Shown one piece after another: positions 8,827-17,680 of a stretch of 64,000 nucleotides of DNA. A model generated the notes under the pieces. The model did not search any database. It was given only the letters and a program-made list of their open reading frames with translations, and was not told where the DNA came from. A program made the position numbers and the translations under genes. The stretch spans positions 1,302,001-1,366,000 of the forward strand of contig NZ_VFNL01000001.1 of the NCBI RefSeq assembly GCF_006715565.1. The letters are read 5' to 3'. Numbering within the stretch: position 1 is the first letter of the stretch; every line of letters begins with the position of its first letter. The stretch comes from Microbacterium sp. SLBN-154. Lineage in GTDB: Bacteria > Actinomycetota > Actinomycetes > Actinomycetales > Microbacteriaceae.

Positions 8827-9750
8827 TCACGCCACCGACACGTGCGAGAGCAGTGGGTGGCCCGGGCCGAGGCGGGCGAGCTCGGCCGTACCGTCGACCC
8901 CGGCGCCCTGTGCGGGGCGAAGGTGCGCCCGCGGATGCCGGAGGGCGAGCTCGTGCGCGAAGCCGGCGCGGATGACCTCGGCGCGGAAGACGCCGCCGAT
9001 CGCGGCGACCTGGGCCTGGGCATCCGGGTCGTCGGCGACGCGGTCGAGGGCCGTCGCCACGGACAGCGCCAGCTCGGCGGCGGCGCGGCGACAGATGTCG
9101 GCCGCCACCTCGTCGTCGGCGGCGAGTTCGGCGACACCGCGCGCGAGCGCGGCGATCTGAGCCACCCGGTCGTCGGCACCCTGCAGCTCGATGTAGGCAC
9201 TCTCGACCACGGGCCACCGCTCGGCGACGAGCCCCGAGAGCGCAGTGCGCGGACCACGCCCGTCGTAGGCGCGCATCACGGACTCGAGGGCCTCGCGGCC
9301 GATCCAGTAGCCGCTGCCGGCGTCGCCCATGATGTTGCCCCACCCGTCCACCCGTGCGACGCGGTGCTTCCCCACGGCGAGGGTGACCACACCGGTTCCG
9401 GCGGCGACGACGGCGCCCGGACGATCGCCGAGCGCCCCGAGGTAGGAGGTGACCGAGTCGTGGGCGAGGAGCACCCGATCAGGTGCCTCGGCGGCGACCG
9501 CGGCGCGCAGCGACGAGGCATCCGACTCCGCCTCGGTGAGGCCCGAGACCCCGGCCGCCAGCACGTCGATGCGCACCTCGTGGTGGCGGGCTGCGGCGAT
9601 CGCGACCGACGCCAGCTGCGGCAGCAGCGGCTCATGGGTGCGGATACCGGGGAAGACCTGATCGACCGGCGCCGCCCCGTGCGGCGCGACGCGCACCTTC
9701 ATCCCCGTCTGGCCGGCGTCGATCGCGACCACCGCGCTCCCCGCAGTCAT
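8827..9750 (-). CDS. BadF/BadG-type ATPase, N-acetylglucosamine-kinase-like
   Basis: A 307-residue sugar kinase of the ASKHA fold. PHOSPHATE 1 is VVAIDAGQTGMKVRV at the N-terminus, PHOSPHATE 2 is VVAAGTGVVTLAVG near residue 115, and the conserved WGNIMGDAGSGYWIG near residue 138 is typical of GlcNAc kinases in the BadF/BadG family. The ATG overlaps the stop of the upstream mannanase gene (ATGA at 9747-9750), so it is translated as the last gene of the mannoside operon. The likely job is phosphorylation of a monosaccharide released by the two upstream glycosidases; GlcNAc or a related amino sugar fits the family best. The exact sugar is inferred. Confidence 0.8.
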   Translation of the reverse strand: MTAGSAVVAIDAGQTGMKVRVAPHGAAPVDQVFPGIRTHEPLLPQLASVAIAAARHHEVRIDVLAAGVSGLTEAESDASSLRAAVAAEAPDRVLLAHDSVTSYLGALGDRPGAVVAAGTGVVTLAVGKHRVARVDGWGNIMGDAGSGYWIGREALESVMRAYDGRGPRTALSGLVAERWPVVESAYIELQGADDRVAQIAALARGVAELAADDEVAADICRRAAAELALSVATALDRVADDPDAQAQVAAIGGVFRAEVIRAGFAHELALRHPRAHLRPAQGAGVDGTAELARLGPGHPLLSHVSVA

Positions 9751-10703
9751 CGCGCAGCCTCCCTCTGCCAGCGGTGGTACGTCTCACGCATGTGCTCACC
9801 CGCGGGTTTGCCGTACGGGCAGTAGTCGTCGTTCTCGGCCGCATCCTCGCGCGCGTACAGCCGCGCCGGCCAGTCCCAGAGCATCAGCCCGCCCACCCAG
9901 TCGCGGCTCTCGCATGCGGCGAACATCTCGGCGTAGTACGCGCGCTGCTCCTCTCCCGACGGCGCGCCGGCGAGGCCCCAGTCGTTCGGCAGCCGCGCCG
10001 ACCCCTCGCGGCTCGGGCACCCCGCCTCCATGAAGAAGAACGGCTTGTCCTCGCGCGTCACCACGGCCTCGATCCGGTCGAGGTGCCGCGTCCAGGTGCC
10101 GGTGGGGTAGTAGCCGCTCGAGGAGATCACGTCGACGGCATCCCACCAGGTGATGTGATCCTCTTGGTATTTGTCGCAGTTGTAGGTGAGCGGACCGGAG
10201 TACACCGCGCGGATGTCGGCGATGAGCGCCCGCCAGTGCGACTCCTGCCCGTCGGCGCGCACCATCTCGCAGCCGATGCAGAGCATCGCCACGCCCTCCG
10301 CCTCGGCGATCCGGGCGGCGTGCAGCAGAAACCGCCGGTATGAGGCGAACCACTGCGTCCATGACGGCTCGCCCGGAACATCCCAGTCGAAGAAGCCGAT
10401 GTGCGCCCGCCACGTCCCGTCGGCGACGTTCACCACGGGCTTGAGCACCACTCTCAGCCCGAGCCGGTGGGCGCGACGGATGGCTGCGACGATCTCATCG
10501 TCGGTGACCGTGGGTTCGTTCTCGAACGGGATGTCGGTGGAGAACGCGGTCGCCTGCTCGGCCGCGTACGCCAGCGCCGTCCAGGTGACCCCGTGCTCGG
10601 CCATCGCGGTCATCGAGGCGTCCGCCGCGGGAGTGTCCCACTCGCCGCGGATGCCGACCCAGCCCCACGTCATGCCGCAGACCGGCCTGCCATCGAGCGT
10701 CAC
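9747..10703 (-). CDS. Glycoside hydrolase, GH113-like endo-beta-mannanase
   Basis: A 318-residue TIM-barrel hydrolase with no signal peptide. The candidate acid/base is the glutamate of CIGCEMV near residue 145 and the nucleophile the glutamate of FFMEAGCPS near residue 225. The 80-residue spacing equals that of the two catalytic glutamates in the characterised GH113 mannanase of Alicyclobacillus. Other active-site-like segments are FFDWDVPGEPSW and SSSGYYPTGTW. The GTG start at 10703 overlaps the GH2 stop codon, showing translational coupling. Being cytoplasmic, it would cut short imported manno-oligosaccharides, not polymer. Family call good; substrate inferred from the GH2 neighbour. Confidence 0.78.
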   Translation of the reverse strand: MTLDGRPVCGMTWGWVGIRGEWDTPAADASMTAMAEHGVTWTALAYAAEQATAFSTDIPFENEPTVTDDEIVAAIRRAHRLGLRVVLKPVVNVADGTWRAHIGFFDWDVPGEPSWTQWFASYRRFLLHAARIAEAEGVAMLCIGCEMVRADGQESHWRALIADIRAVYSGPLTYNCDKYQEDHITWWDAVDVISSSGYYPTGTWTRHLDRIEAVVTREDKPFFFMEAGCPSREGSARLPNDWGLAGAPSGEEQRAYYAEMFAACESRDWVGGLMLWDWPARLYAREDAAENDDYCPYGKPAGEHMRETYHRWQREAAR

Positions 10704-13183
10704 GGGCTCACCAGTTCGTTGAGGGTGCGAGCCACGCGCGGGGCGGCCAGCTGCGCAGCATCCAGGGGGCCCTCGTGGCGGATGCGCACAGTCGTGCGCT
10801 CGCCGGGAAGGAGCGTGATGAGGCCCTCCTCGGCGTGCGCCGCCGGGTCGACCTTGTCGACGAGGAAGGTAAGGTCGCGCACCAGCGAGGTCGCGGTGAC
10901 GGTGACGGCGCTCCCGCCCTCGGCGGGGGAGACCTCGAGGTCGAACTCCGCCGGAGGAAGCGCGCTGTCGCGCGCCTCGGTGAAGAACCACGTGCCGCGC
11001 ACATCACCGGCGTCCGCGATCAGGAACTCGGCGTTCGCGGCATCCGTCTGCGCCAGCTCGCTCGGCAACGCGAGCGTCGCCGTCCCACGCGCAGCGACGG
11101 CGTACCCGAGCGACTCGGCCGCGCGGACGTCGCCGCCGAAAGTGAGACGACGCACGTGCAGCGTGCCCGACCACTCCTCGCCGGTGTCATTCGTCACGAT
11201 GGCCGCCAGCCCGCCATCACGCGGCTGGAAAGAGACGGTGCGCGGCGCGAAAGCGCGCCGCAGCGCGTGGAAGAGCGGCTTCGGCCGCTCATCGCCGTCG
11301 ATCGCCGCCCACGAGGTGACCGGCCAGCAGTCGTTGAGCTGCCACACGATCGCGCCCATGGTGTGCGGCGCCCACGAGCGGAAGTGCTCCAGCGCCGTAC
11401 GCACCGCGATCGCCTGGTTCAGCTGCATCGCCCAGTGCCAGGTCTCCATGTCGTCGGGCACGCGCAGGTGCGGTACGAGCCCGGCGGCGAGCTTGACGTT
11501 GCCCTCCATCGCCTTCTGGTGCACGATCATGCCCGGCGACTCGGGTGTGAGCGGGTCGTCCGACACCGAACGGCGGAGGGTCGTCCACGCGGGTGGGCCC
11601 TGCCATCCGAATTCGGCGACGAATCGTGGCCGGTGCTCGCGGTAGGTGAGCCAGTCCTGCCGGTTCCACTGCTCCCACAGGTGCATCGACCCGTGCTCTT
11701 CGGCGTTCGGGTGCTGCCCGCCCGGGCTGAAGGGACTCCCTGGCGCGTACGGCACGTGCGAGGCGAGCTCGGAGATGAGACGGGGAAAGAGGTCGTAGTA
11801 GTAGTACGCGCCCCAGGTGCGCCCGTCGAGTCGGCGCTTCCAGTCCCAGTCCTCGTAGCCCCAGAGGTTCTCGTTGTTGCCGGTGAGCAGGACGAGTGAG
11901 GCATGGGATGCCAGACGCACGATGTTCTCGCGTGCCTCCGCCTCGATCTCGGAGCGCAGCGGCTCCTCCTCGGGGTACGCGGCGCAGGCGAAGAGGAAGT
12001 CCTGCCAGGTGAGAAGGCCGAGCTCATCGCACAGGTCGTAGAAGTCGTCGCTCTCGTAGATGCCGCCGCCCCACACCCGGATGAGGTTGAGGTTCGCCTC
12101 GAGGGCCTGGCGCAGCCGCCGCTCGTACCGGGCACGGTCGACCCGAACCGGCAGGGCGTCGTCGGGGATCCAGTTCGCACCCTTGACGAAGACCGGCTGG
12201 TCGTTGACGACGAGGGTGAACGGTGTACCGGCGGCATCGGGAGCGGTGTCCCACTTCACCGTGCGGAAGCCCACGCGGCGCTCGGCGGTGTCGACGGTCT
12301 CCTCGGCTTCGAGCAGGTCGACCGCCACCTGGTACAGGTGGGGCTCGCCGTAGCCGGCAGGCCACCAGCGCTCGACCTGGTCGAGCTGAACCTGAACCGT
12401 GACGTCGTCGTCGCCTGCCGGCATCGAGACGACGGTCTCGGCCTCGTCGACACGGAGCCGGACGCGCAGATCATCCGTTGCCGTCCGCGCGGCATCCGCT
12501 CGTTCGATGTGGACGGTCGCGGCGACGCGTCCTCCCTCGCCGTCGGGCGCGGCGTGGGTGCGTACCTCGGCCAGCCGCGCGGTCGACCACGACTCCAGGC
12601 GCACCTCTCGCCAGATGCCGGAGGTGAAGGTGGCGATTCCCCAGTCCCAGCCGAAGTTGCAGGCCGATTTGCGGATCGCCTCATAGGGGAGGGGATAGGG
12701 CCGCGGGCGGGCGCCGAGCGCCACACTCTGCGCGTTGGCGTAGGGCACCGGCGCGGTGAAGTGCACCACGAGGTCGTTCTCACCCTCGCGGAGCAGCCCG
12801 GCTTGGTCGAGCGGGATGCGGCAGGAGCGGTGCTGATTCGCCGTCTCGGCGACGGTGCGCCCGTTGACCTCGACGCGGGCGACGGTGTCCAGTCCGTCGA
12901 AGACGAGGTCGTGGCGCTGGTGGCCGTCAGGGCCCCACGAGAACGTCGTGCGGTAGGTCCAGTCGACCCGGCCGATCCAGGCGAGGAGCGCCTCGTTGTC
13001 GTCGAGGTACGGGTCGGGAATGAGGCCGGCGGCCAGCAGGTCGGTGTGCACGCAGCCGGGCACCTCCGCAGGCACGGGCACGTCGATCACCTGCGTCCGC
13101 AGCGCGTCGGGCACCGGGCCCGCGGTGGCCTGCAGGGTCCATCCGTCGGTGATCGGGCGGCGGATGAGAGGGGTGAGGGTCAC
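10700..13183 (-). CDS. Glycoside hydrolase family 2, beta-mannosidase
   Basis: An 827-residue GH2 enzyme with jelly-roll, Ig-like and TIM-barrel domains. The segment PGCVHTDLLAAGLIPDPY near the N-terminus and WGGGIYESDDFYDLCDELG near residue 370 are typical of beta-mannosidases. The acid/base glutamate is in TGNNENLWG near residue 437 and the nucleophile in FVAEFGWQG near residue 522. No signal peptide, so it acts on imported oligosaccharides, removing beta-mannose from the non-reducing end. GTG at 13183 overlaps the stop of the upstream permease (GTGA) and sets the start; the longer upstream frame is a shadow of the permease. Confidence 0.9.
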   Translation of the reverse strand: MTLTPLIRRPITDGWTLQATAGPVPDALRTQVIDVPVPAEVPGCVHTDLLAAGLIPDPYLDDNEALLAWIGRVDWTYRTTFSWGPDGHQRHDLVFDGLDTVARVEVNGRTVAETANQHRSCRIPLDQAGLLREGENDLVVHFTAPVPYANAQSVALGARPRPYPLPYEAIRKSACNFGWDWGIATFTSGIWREVRLESWSTARLAEVRTHAAPDGEGGRVAATVHIERADAARTATDDLRVRLRVDEAETVVSMPAGDDDVTVQVQLDQVERWWPAGYGEPHLYQVAVDLLEAEETVDTAERRVGFRTVKWDTAPDAAGTPFTLVVNDQPVFVKGANWIPDDALPVRVDRARYERRLRQALEANLNLIRVWGGGIYESDDFYDLCDELGLLTWQDFLFACAAYPEEEPLRSEIEAEARENIVRLASHASLVLLTGNNENLWGYEDWDWKRRLDGRTWGAYYYYDLFPRLISELASHVPYAPGSPFSPGGQHPNAEEHGSMHLWEQWNRQDWLTYREHRPRFVAEFGWQGPPAWTTLRRSVSDDPLTPESPGMIVHQKAMEGNVKLAAGLVPHLRVPDDMETWHWAMQLNQAIAVRTALEHFRSWAPHTMGAIVWQLNDCWPVTSWAAIDGDERPKPLFHALRRAFAPRTVSFQPRDGGLAAIVTNDTGEEWSGTLHVRRLTFGGDVRAAESLGYAVAARGTATLALPSELAQTDAANAEFLIADAGDVRGTWFFTEARDSALPPAEFDLEVSPAEGGSAVTVTATSLVRDLTFLVDKVDPAAHAEEGLITLLPGERTTVRIRHEGPLDAAQLAAPRVARTLNELVSP

Positions 13184-14028
13184 TTGACGGCTCCGGCGGT
13201 CAGGCCGCGATAGATCCAGCGCTGCAGAGCGAGGAACGCGACGAGGGTGGGGATGATGACGAGGATCGTTCCGGCGGCGATGATCTCCCAGTTCGCGCCG
13301 AACGGTCCTTTGAACCGGAACAGCGACGTGGAGATCAGGCCCTCCGACGGCAGGTACAGGAAGGGGAGATAGAACTCGTTGTAGATGGCGATGCCCTTGA
13401 TGATGACGACCGTGGCGATCGCGGGCTTGAGCAGCGGCAGCACGATGCGCCAGTAGATCGTCCACCGGTTCGCGCCGTCGATCATCGCCGCCTCGTCGAG
13501 CGAGACGGGGATGGACTGCATGAACTGGATGAAGATGTAGATCGAGATGATGTCAGTGCCCATGAACAGCAGCACGAGCGCCGCCATCGAGTCGTAGAGC
13601 CCCAGGCCGTTGATGATCTGGAACGTCGCGACCTGGCTCGTCACCCCGGGGATCAGCGTGGCGACGAGGAAGAGCCCCACGACGAGCTTCTTTCCGCGGA
13701 AGCGGAACCGGTCGAGGGCGTAGGCGGCGGTGGTGCCGATGAAGATCGTGCCCACGAGCGAGAACGCCAGCACGATCGTGGTGTTGATGAACCCTTCGAC
13801 CATGCCGCCCTGCTCGAAGGCGATCACGAAGTTCTCGATGTTGAACCACGACCCCGGGGCCTCGAAGGGCCCGGTCGTGCCGATCTCCTGCGAGGTCTTC
13901 AGGCTGGCGATCAGCACCACCGACAGGGGCACGAGCGTGACGACGACCCCGGCGATGAGCGAGAGGTACTTCACGGTCGCGCCGATCGAGCGGCCGGCGC
14001 GGGGAGGACGAAGGGCGGTCGCACTCAT
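13180..14028 (-). CDS. Carbohydrate ABC transporter permease (MalG/LacG type)
   Basis: A 282-residue inner-membrane permease with six hydrophobic segments. The cytoplasmic EAA loop reads DEAAMIDGANRWTIYWRIVLP near residue 188 and docks the ATPase. Start ATG at 14028 overlaps the stop of the first permease (ATGA). It pairs with the upstream permease and lipoprotein to import an oligosaccharide. No ATPase gene is in the operon; in actinobacteria a shared MsiK-type ATPase usually serves such systems, so one encoded elsewhere is likely. Confidence 0.88.
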   Translation of the reverse strand: MSATALRPPRAGRSIGATVKYLSLIAGVVVTLVPLSVVLIASLKTSQEIGTTGPFEAPGSWFNIENFVIAFEQGGMVEGFINTTIVLAFSLVGTIFIGTTAAYALDRFRFRGKKLVVGLFLVATLIPGVTSQVATFQIINGLGLYDSMAALVLLFMGTDIISIYIFIQFMQSIPVSLDEAAMIDGANRWTIYWRIVLPLLKPAIATVVIIKGIAIYNEFYLPFLYLPSEGLISTSLFRFKGPFGANWEIIAAGTILVIIPTLVAFLALQRWIYRGLTAGAVK

Positions 14029-15008
14029 GTCAGGTCCACCTTCTCGTCGGGGAACACCCTGCGTTGCACCCAGGTCACGATCAGCACGATCGCGAGCAGC
14101 ACGATCGCCATGGCCGACGCCAGCCCGACCTGTCGGAAGGTGAACGCGGTCTGCAGGGTCTGGATCACGAAGGTCGAGGTGCCGTTGGCGCCGCCGGTCA
14201 TGATGAACGGGATCTCGAAGACAGAAAGGCTGCCTGCGACGGCGAGGATGAAGCTGAGCCCGATGATCCGACGGATGCCGGGAAAGGTGAGCGCCCAGAA
14301 CTGCTGCCAGTCGTTGGCGCCGTCGATCTCGGCGGCCTCGTACAACTCGCGGGGGATCGACTGCATCGCGCCGAGGAACAGCACGAAGTTCATGCCGGTG
14401 TAGCGCCAGACGCTCGTGCCGGCCAGGGAGAAGTTCGCCACGTCGGGGTCGCCGAGCCACTGCGGGGTGTCGGCCACGCCGAACCAGCCGAGCACGGTGT
14501 CGAGCGTGCCGCCGGGCTGGAAGAGGTAGAGGAAGACGAAGCCGATCGCGACGCCGTTGATGAGGTAGGGGAAGAAGAGCACCCCGCGGAAGAAGTTCGA
14601 GAACCGGGTGCGGGTCGACAGCAGCGCGGCGAAGTACAAAGCGATCGCCATCTGCACGAAGGCGCCGATGAAGTAGTAGATGCTGACGAAGAACACCCCG
14701 AACACGCGAGGGTTGGTGAACACCTCGAGGTAGTTCTGCAGTCCGATGAAGTTCTGCTCTTTGTCGATGCCGTCCCAGTCGGTGAGGCTGTACCAGAGCA
14801 TGTTGGCCGCAGGCAGGTAGGTCAGCAGAAGCAGCAGACCGACCGCGGCCGCGATGAAGAGGTAGGGCGTCAGTCGATTCAGGATGCTGCGCGGGCCGGC
14901 CGGGCGGCGGTCACGGCGCCGGCTGGGGCGCGGCGGCCGGGGGGAGATCGGGACGATGGCGGGACCCGGCGCGGCGGGGGCGTCGGGGGCTGCGGCGGTG
15001 AACGACAT
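14025..15008 (-). CDS. Carbohydrate ABC transporter permease (MalF/LacF type)
   Basis: A 327-residue permease with a proline-rich basic N-terminal tail of about 45 residues and then six membrane segments. The EAA motif is YEAAEIDGANDWQQFWALTFP near residue 225. The ATG at 15008 is preceded by CGGAGGAA. Upstream of that ribosome site lies a strong hairpin (15021-15053), separating this gene from the highly needed binding-protein gene. It forms the heterodimeric channel with the next gene. Confidence 0.9.
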   Translation of the reverse strand: MSFTAAAPDAPAAPGPAIVPISPRPPRPSRRRDRRPAGPRSILNRLTPYLFIAAAVGLLLLLTYLPAANMLWYSLTDWDGIDKEQNFIGLQNYLEVFTNPRVFGVFFVSIYYFIGAFVQMAIALYFAALLSTRTRFSNFFRGVLFFPYLINGVAIGFVFLYLFQPGGTLDTVLGWFGVADTPQWLGDPDVANFSLAGTSVWRYTGMNFVLFLGAMQSIPRELYEAAEIDGANDWQQFWALTFPGIRRIIGLSFILAVAGSLSVFEIPFIMTGGANGTSTFVIQTLQTAFTFRQVGLASAMAIVLLAIVLIVTWVQRRVFPDEKVDLT

Positions 15009-15020
15009 GATTCCTCCGTG

Positions 15021-15053
15021 GTTCCGGCCGGGGCGGGATGCCCCGGCCGGAAC
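15021..15053 (-). terminator. Intra-operon hairpin between binding protein and permease
   Basis: GTTCCGGCCGGGGC (15021-15034) and GCCCCGGCCGGAAC (15040-15053) are perfect 14-bp complements around a 5-base loop. It lies 17 bp after the binding-protein stop and ends 12 bp before the permease start. Position suggests partial termination or 3'-end protection that yields excess binding-protein mRNA. Confidence 0.75.
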
Positions 15054-15070
15054 CGATCAGTGGTGCGGGC

Positions 15071-16390
15071 TCATCCCACCTGAGCGCGGGAGTCGGCCCA
15101 CGCGGTGTTCAGTTCCTCGAAGTACGACTCCTTGTCGCCGTCAGCGGCGCCACGGGCGATGTCGACGAGCTTCTGGCGGTAGATGTTGCCGTAGAGGTCG
15201 ATCTGCGCGCCGTCGGCGATGTCGTTGACGAGCGACTCCTCGCCAGCGGGGGCGGGGCTGAGCTCGAGCAGCTCGACGCCCTCCTCCTCGAGTCCGCCGA
15301 GGTTCGACGGCAGCGGGTCGGTCGTGAGTGCCGAGACCATGCCCTGCGTCTCAGTGAAGCCGGACTCCTCCAGGAGGAAGTCGATCCAGGCCTTCGCCGC
15401 GGCCTTCACGTCGGAGTTGACGTTGATGCCGAGGTTGTAGTCGCCGCCGACCATGGCGTACTGGGTGCCGTCGGACGCGGTGGCGGGAAAGGTCATGTAG
15501 CCCACGACATCCGCGGACTCGCCGTTGTCTTCCGCGGCGGCCTGCAGCTGCGAGATCGCCCACGATCCGAGTCCCATCACGCCGATCTTGCCGGTGGCGA
15601 AGTCGACCTTCGACTGCTCCCAGTTGGTGGTGAGCGGGTCGTCTTCGGTATACCCGCCGGCGACGGCGTCGAAGATGAGCGAGTCGATGGCGTAGATGTC
15701 GGTGCCCTCGGTCCAGGGAGCGTCCTCCGTGGTCATCGCGTTCATCGCGTCGGCATCGCCGCTCGGGGCGCCGATGTTGCTGGTCCACTGGCTGAGCGGC
15801 CAGCCGTCCTTGTAGTTCGTGTACATCGGGATCGCGTCGGTGTTCTCCTCGATCGCCTGCAGCGCCGCGAGGAACTCCTCCTCGGTCTTGGGCACCTCGG
15901 TGACGCCCGCCTCTTCGAAGACGGCGGTGTTGTAGACCAGGCCGTTGGCGTTGCCGCCGAGTGCGAGACCGTACTGCACGCCGTCGAAGCTCTTCGGGGC
16001 CAGGAACCGGTACGTGCCCTCGAGGTCGTCGGTCTGGCCGAGCGGCTCGAAGTAGTCGGCGAACTGGTCGGGCTGCACGCTGTTGGGGATTCCCAGCACG
16101 TCGCCGTAGCTCTCCGTCGACAGGCGGGTACGCATCTCACCCTCGTAGTCGGTGATTCCCTCGAAGGTGACCGAGGCGTCGGGGTACATCTCGGTGAACT
16201 GCTCGGCGTATGCCTCGAAAGTGCCGTCCTGCACCAGGTCGGTGCGCCAGGTCACGAAGGTCACCTCGCCCTGCACCTCGCCGTCGATGGTGTTATCGGG
16301 GTCGTCGGCCCCTGCGCCACCCGCGCAGCCGGCCAATGCCAGTGCGCTCACCACCCCGAGGGAGGCGATCGCAATCGTCTTGCGCCTCAT
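15071..16390 (-). CDS. Extracellular solute-binding lipoprotein of a sugar ABC transporter
   Basis: A 439-residue family-1 solute-binding protein. The signal peptide (MRRKTIAIASLGVVSALAL) ends in the lipobox LALAGC, so it is lipid-anchored outside the membrane. The mature part opens with GEVTFVTWRTDLVQDG and contains the hinge-type segment FATGKIGVMGLGSWAISQL. Start chosen at the second ATG (16390), which has AAGGAG at ideal distance; the ATG 6 bases upstream is less suitable. First gene of the mannoside operon; substrate is probably a beta-mannosyl oligosaccharide, inferred from the downstream glycosidases. Confidence 0.9.
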   Translation of the reverse strand: MRRKTIAIASLGVVSALALAGCAGGAGADDPDNTIDGEVQGEVTFVTWRTDLVQDGTFEAYAEQFTEMYPDASVTFEGITDYEGEMRTRLSTESYGDVLGIPNSVQPDQFADYFEPLGQTDDLEGTYRFLAPKSFDGVQYGLALGGNANGLVYNTAVFEEAGVTEVPKTEEEFLAALQAIEENTDAIPMYTNYKDGWPLSQWTSNIGAPSGDADAMNAMTTEDAPWTEGTDIYAIDSLIFDAVAGGYTEDDPLTTNWEQSKVDFATGKIGVMGLGSWAISQLQAAAEDNGESADVVGYMTFPATASDGTQYAMVGGDYNLGINVNSDVKAAAKAWIDFLLEESGFTETQGMVSALTTDPLPSNLGGLEEEGVELLELSPAPAGEESLVNDIADGAQIDLYGNIYRQKLVDIARGAADGDKESYFEELNTAWADSRAQVG

Positions 16391-16459
16391 GTGCATCTCC
16401 TTTGCAGATTCACCGTTGATCCGTCTGTGCGGCCGCGACCTCGCGGCGTCTCGGTAGAC

Positions 16460-16487
16460 GATATGACCCAATGTCCTACGTTGACAA
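16460..16487 (-). promoter_or_regulatory. Candidate promoter of the mannoside operon
   Basis: On the minus strand TTGTCA (16482-16487) and CATATC (16460-16465) are separated by 16 bases, a plausible -35/-10 pair about 70 bp before the binding-protein start. The -35 lies beside the dyads at 16472-16486 and 16495-16508, as expected for repression by the divergent LacI protein. Confidence 0.45.
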
Positions 16488-16494
16488 GACGAGC

Positions 16495-16508
16495 TGACAA
16501 GGTTGTCC
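16495..16508. promoter_or_regulatory. Candidate LacI operator
   Basis: TGACAAGGTTGTCC contains perfect GACAA/TTGTC arms around two bases. A second, looser dyad, TGTC-N7-GACA, is at 16472-16486. Both lie in the divergent promoter region of the binding protein and the LacI gene. Confidence 0.5.
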
Positions 16509-16657
16509 GGGCTTGACCAGTGGGCATTTCTCCGGCGAGAATCCCCTTGATCGGGTATTTTCACGAGTCATCCGGTTGAAGAGGAGGTTCGGATGTCCCA
16601 TTTCATGTCCACGTCAGACATGACTGATTCCCACGACGTCGACGCGGGCGGAAGTCG

Positions 16658-17671
16658 ATGACCTCGCAGCGTGCGACCGTCGAAGACGTGGCCCGGTTGG
16701 CGCATGTCAGCGCCAAGACCGTGTCGAGGGTGTTCAGCCAACGCGAGCTCGTCGCCCCCGAGACGGCCGAACGCGTGCTCGCGGCGGCCAAGCGCCTGCG
16801 CTTCCGCCCCAACGCCCTCGCCCAGGGGCTCCGCCGCGGCGGCAGAACACGCACTATGGGCCTCATCATCGGCGAGCTCGGCAACCCGTTCTACTACAAG
16901 GTCGCCTCGGGCATCGAACGCGTGCTGCGAGAGGAGGGATACGGGCTGGTGCTCGCCACGACCGACGACACCGAGGAGGGCGAGGAGCAGGTCGCCGAGA
17001 CGCTCCTCGGGCAGCGCATCGACGCACTGCTGCTCATCCCGGTCAGCCGCGACCAGGGGTATCTCGAGGGCGAGCGGCAGCTCGGGACGGCCGTCGTCAG
17101 CGTGGACCGGCCGGCGCGCAACCTCATCGCCGACTCGGTGGTGCTCGCCAACCGCGCGGGCGTGGCGGATGCCACATCCCGGCTCATCGCCCACGGCCAC
17201 CGTCGCATCGCATACGTGTGCAATCCGGCAGCGGTGTACTCGCAGGAGGAGCGGCTCGCCGGACGCCGCGCGGCGCTCGCCGCCGCGGGGATAGACGACG
17301 CCGCCCGGTGGGAGCTCTTGGCGGACGATCCCGCTGAGCCGCCCGAGCGGCTGGTGGGCCAGCTCCTCGATGCAGCCGAACCGCCGACGGCGATCATCGC
17401 GGGCAACAACCGCATGACGATCGGAGCGCTGCGCGCCCTGCGCGCCCGAGGCGACGACACCACCGCCCTGATCGGGTTCGACGACTTCGACACCGCCGAC
17501 CTCATGGGGGTGACGGTGATCTCGTACGACCCGGTCGACCTCGGCCGCCAGGCCGCCCGGCTGGCGCTCGAGCGGATCGAGGACCCGACCGGGTTCAGTC
17601 GTCAGATCGAACTGCCGACGTGGATCATGGAGCGCGGCACGGGCGAGCGACCGCCACGCGGGGTGGGGTGA
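16658..17671 (+). CDS. LacI family transcriptional regulator
   Basis: A 337-residue repressor. The N-terminal HTH is TVEDVARLAHVSAKTVSRVFS (residues 7-27) with the hinge helix region NALAQGLRRGG; the rest is a periplasmic-binding-protein-like sensor (TMGLIIGELGNPFYYKV, then FDDFDTADLMGVTVISYDP). It is transcribed away from the binding-protein gene and the 267-bp region between holds two dyads. It most likely represses the beta-mannoside operon and is released by a sugar or sugar phosphate. Confidence 0.92.
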   Translation: MTSQRATVEDVARLAHVSAKTVSRVFSQRELVAPETAERVLAAAKRLRFRPNALAQGLRRGGRTRTMGLIIGELGNPFYYKVASGIERVLREEGYGLVLATTDDTEEGEEQVAETLLGQRIDALLLIPVSRDQGYLEGERQLGTAVVSVDRPARNLIADSVVLANRAGVADATSRLIAHGHRRIAYVCNPAAVYSQEERLAGRRAALAAAGIDDAARWELLADDPAEPPERLVGQLLDAAEPPTAIIAGNNRMTIGALRALRARGDDTTALIGFDDFDTADLMGVTVISYDPVDLGRQAARLALERIEDPTGFSRQIELPTWIMERGTGERPPRGVG

Positions 17672-17680
17672 CGAGCGCCG

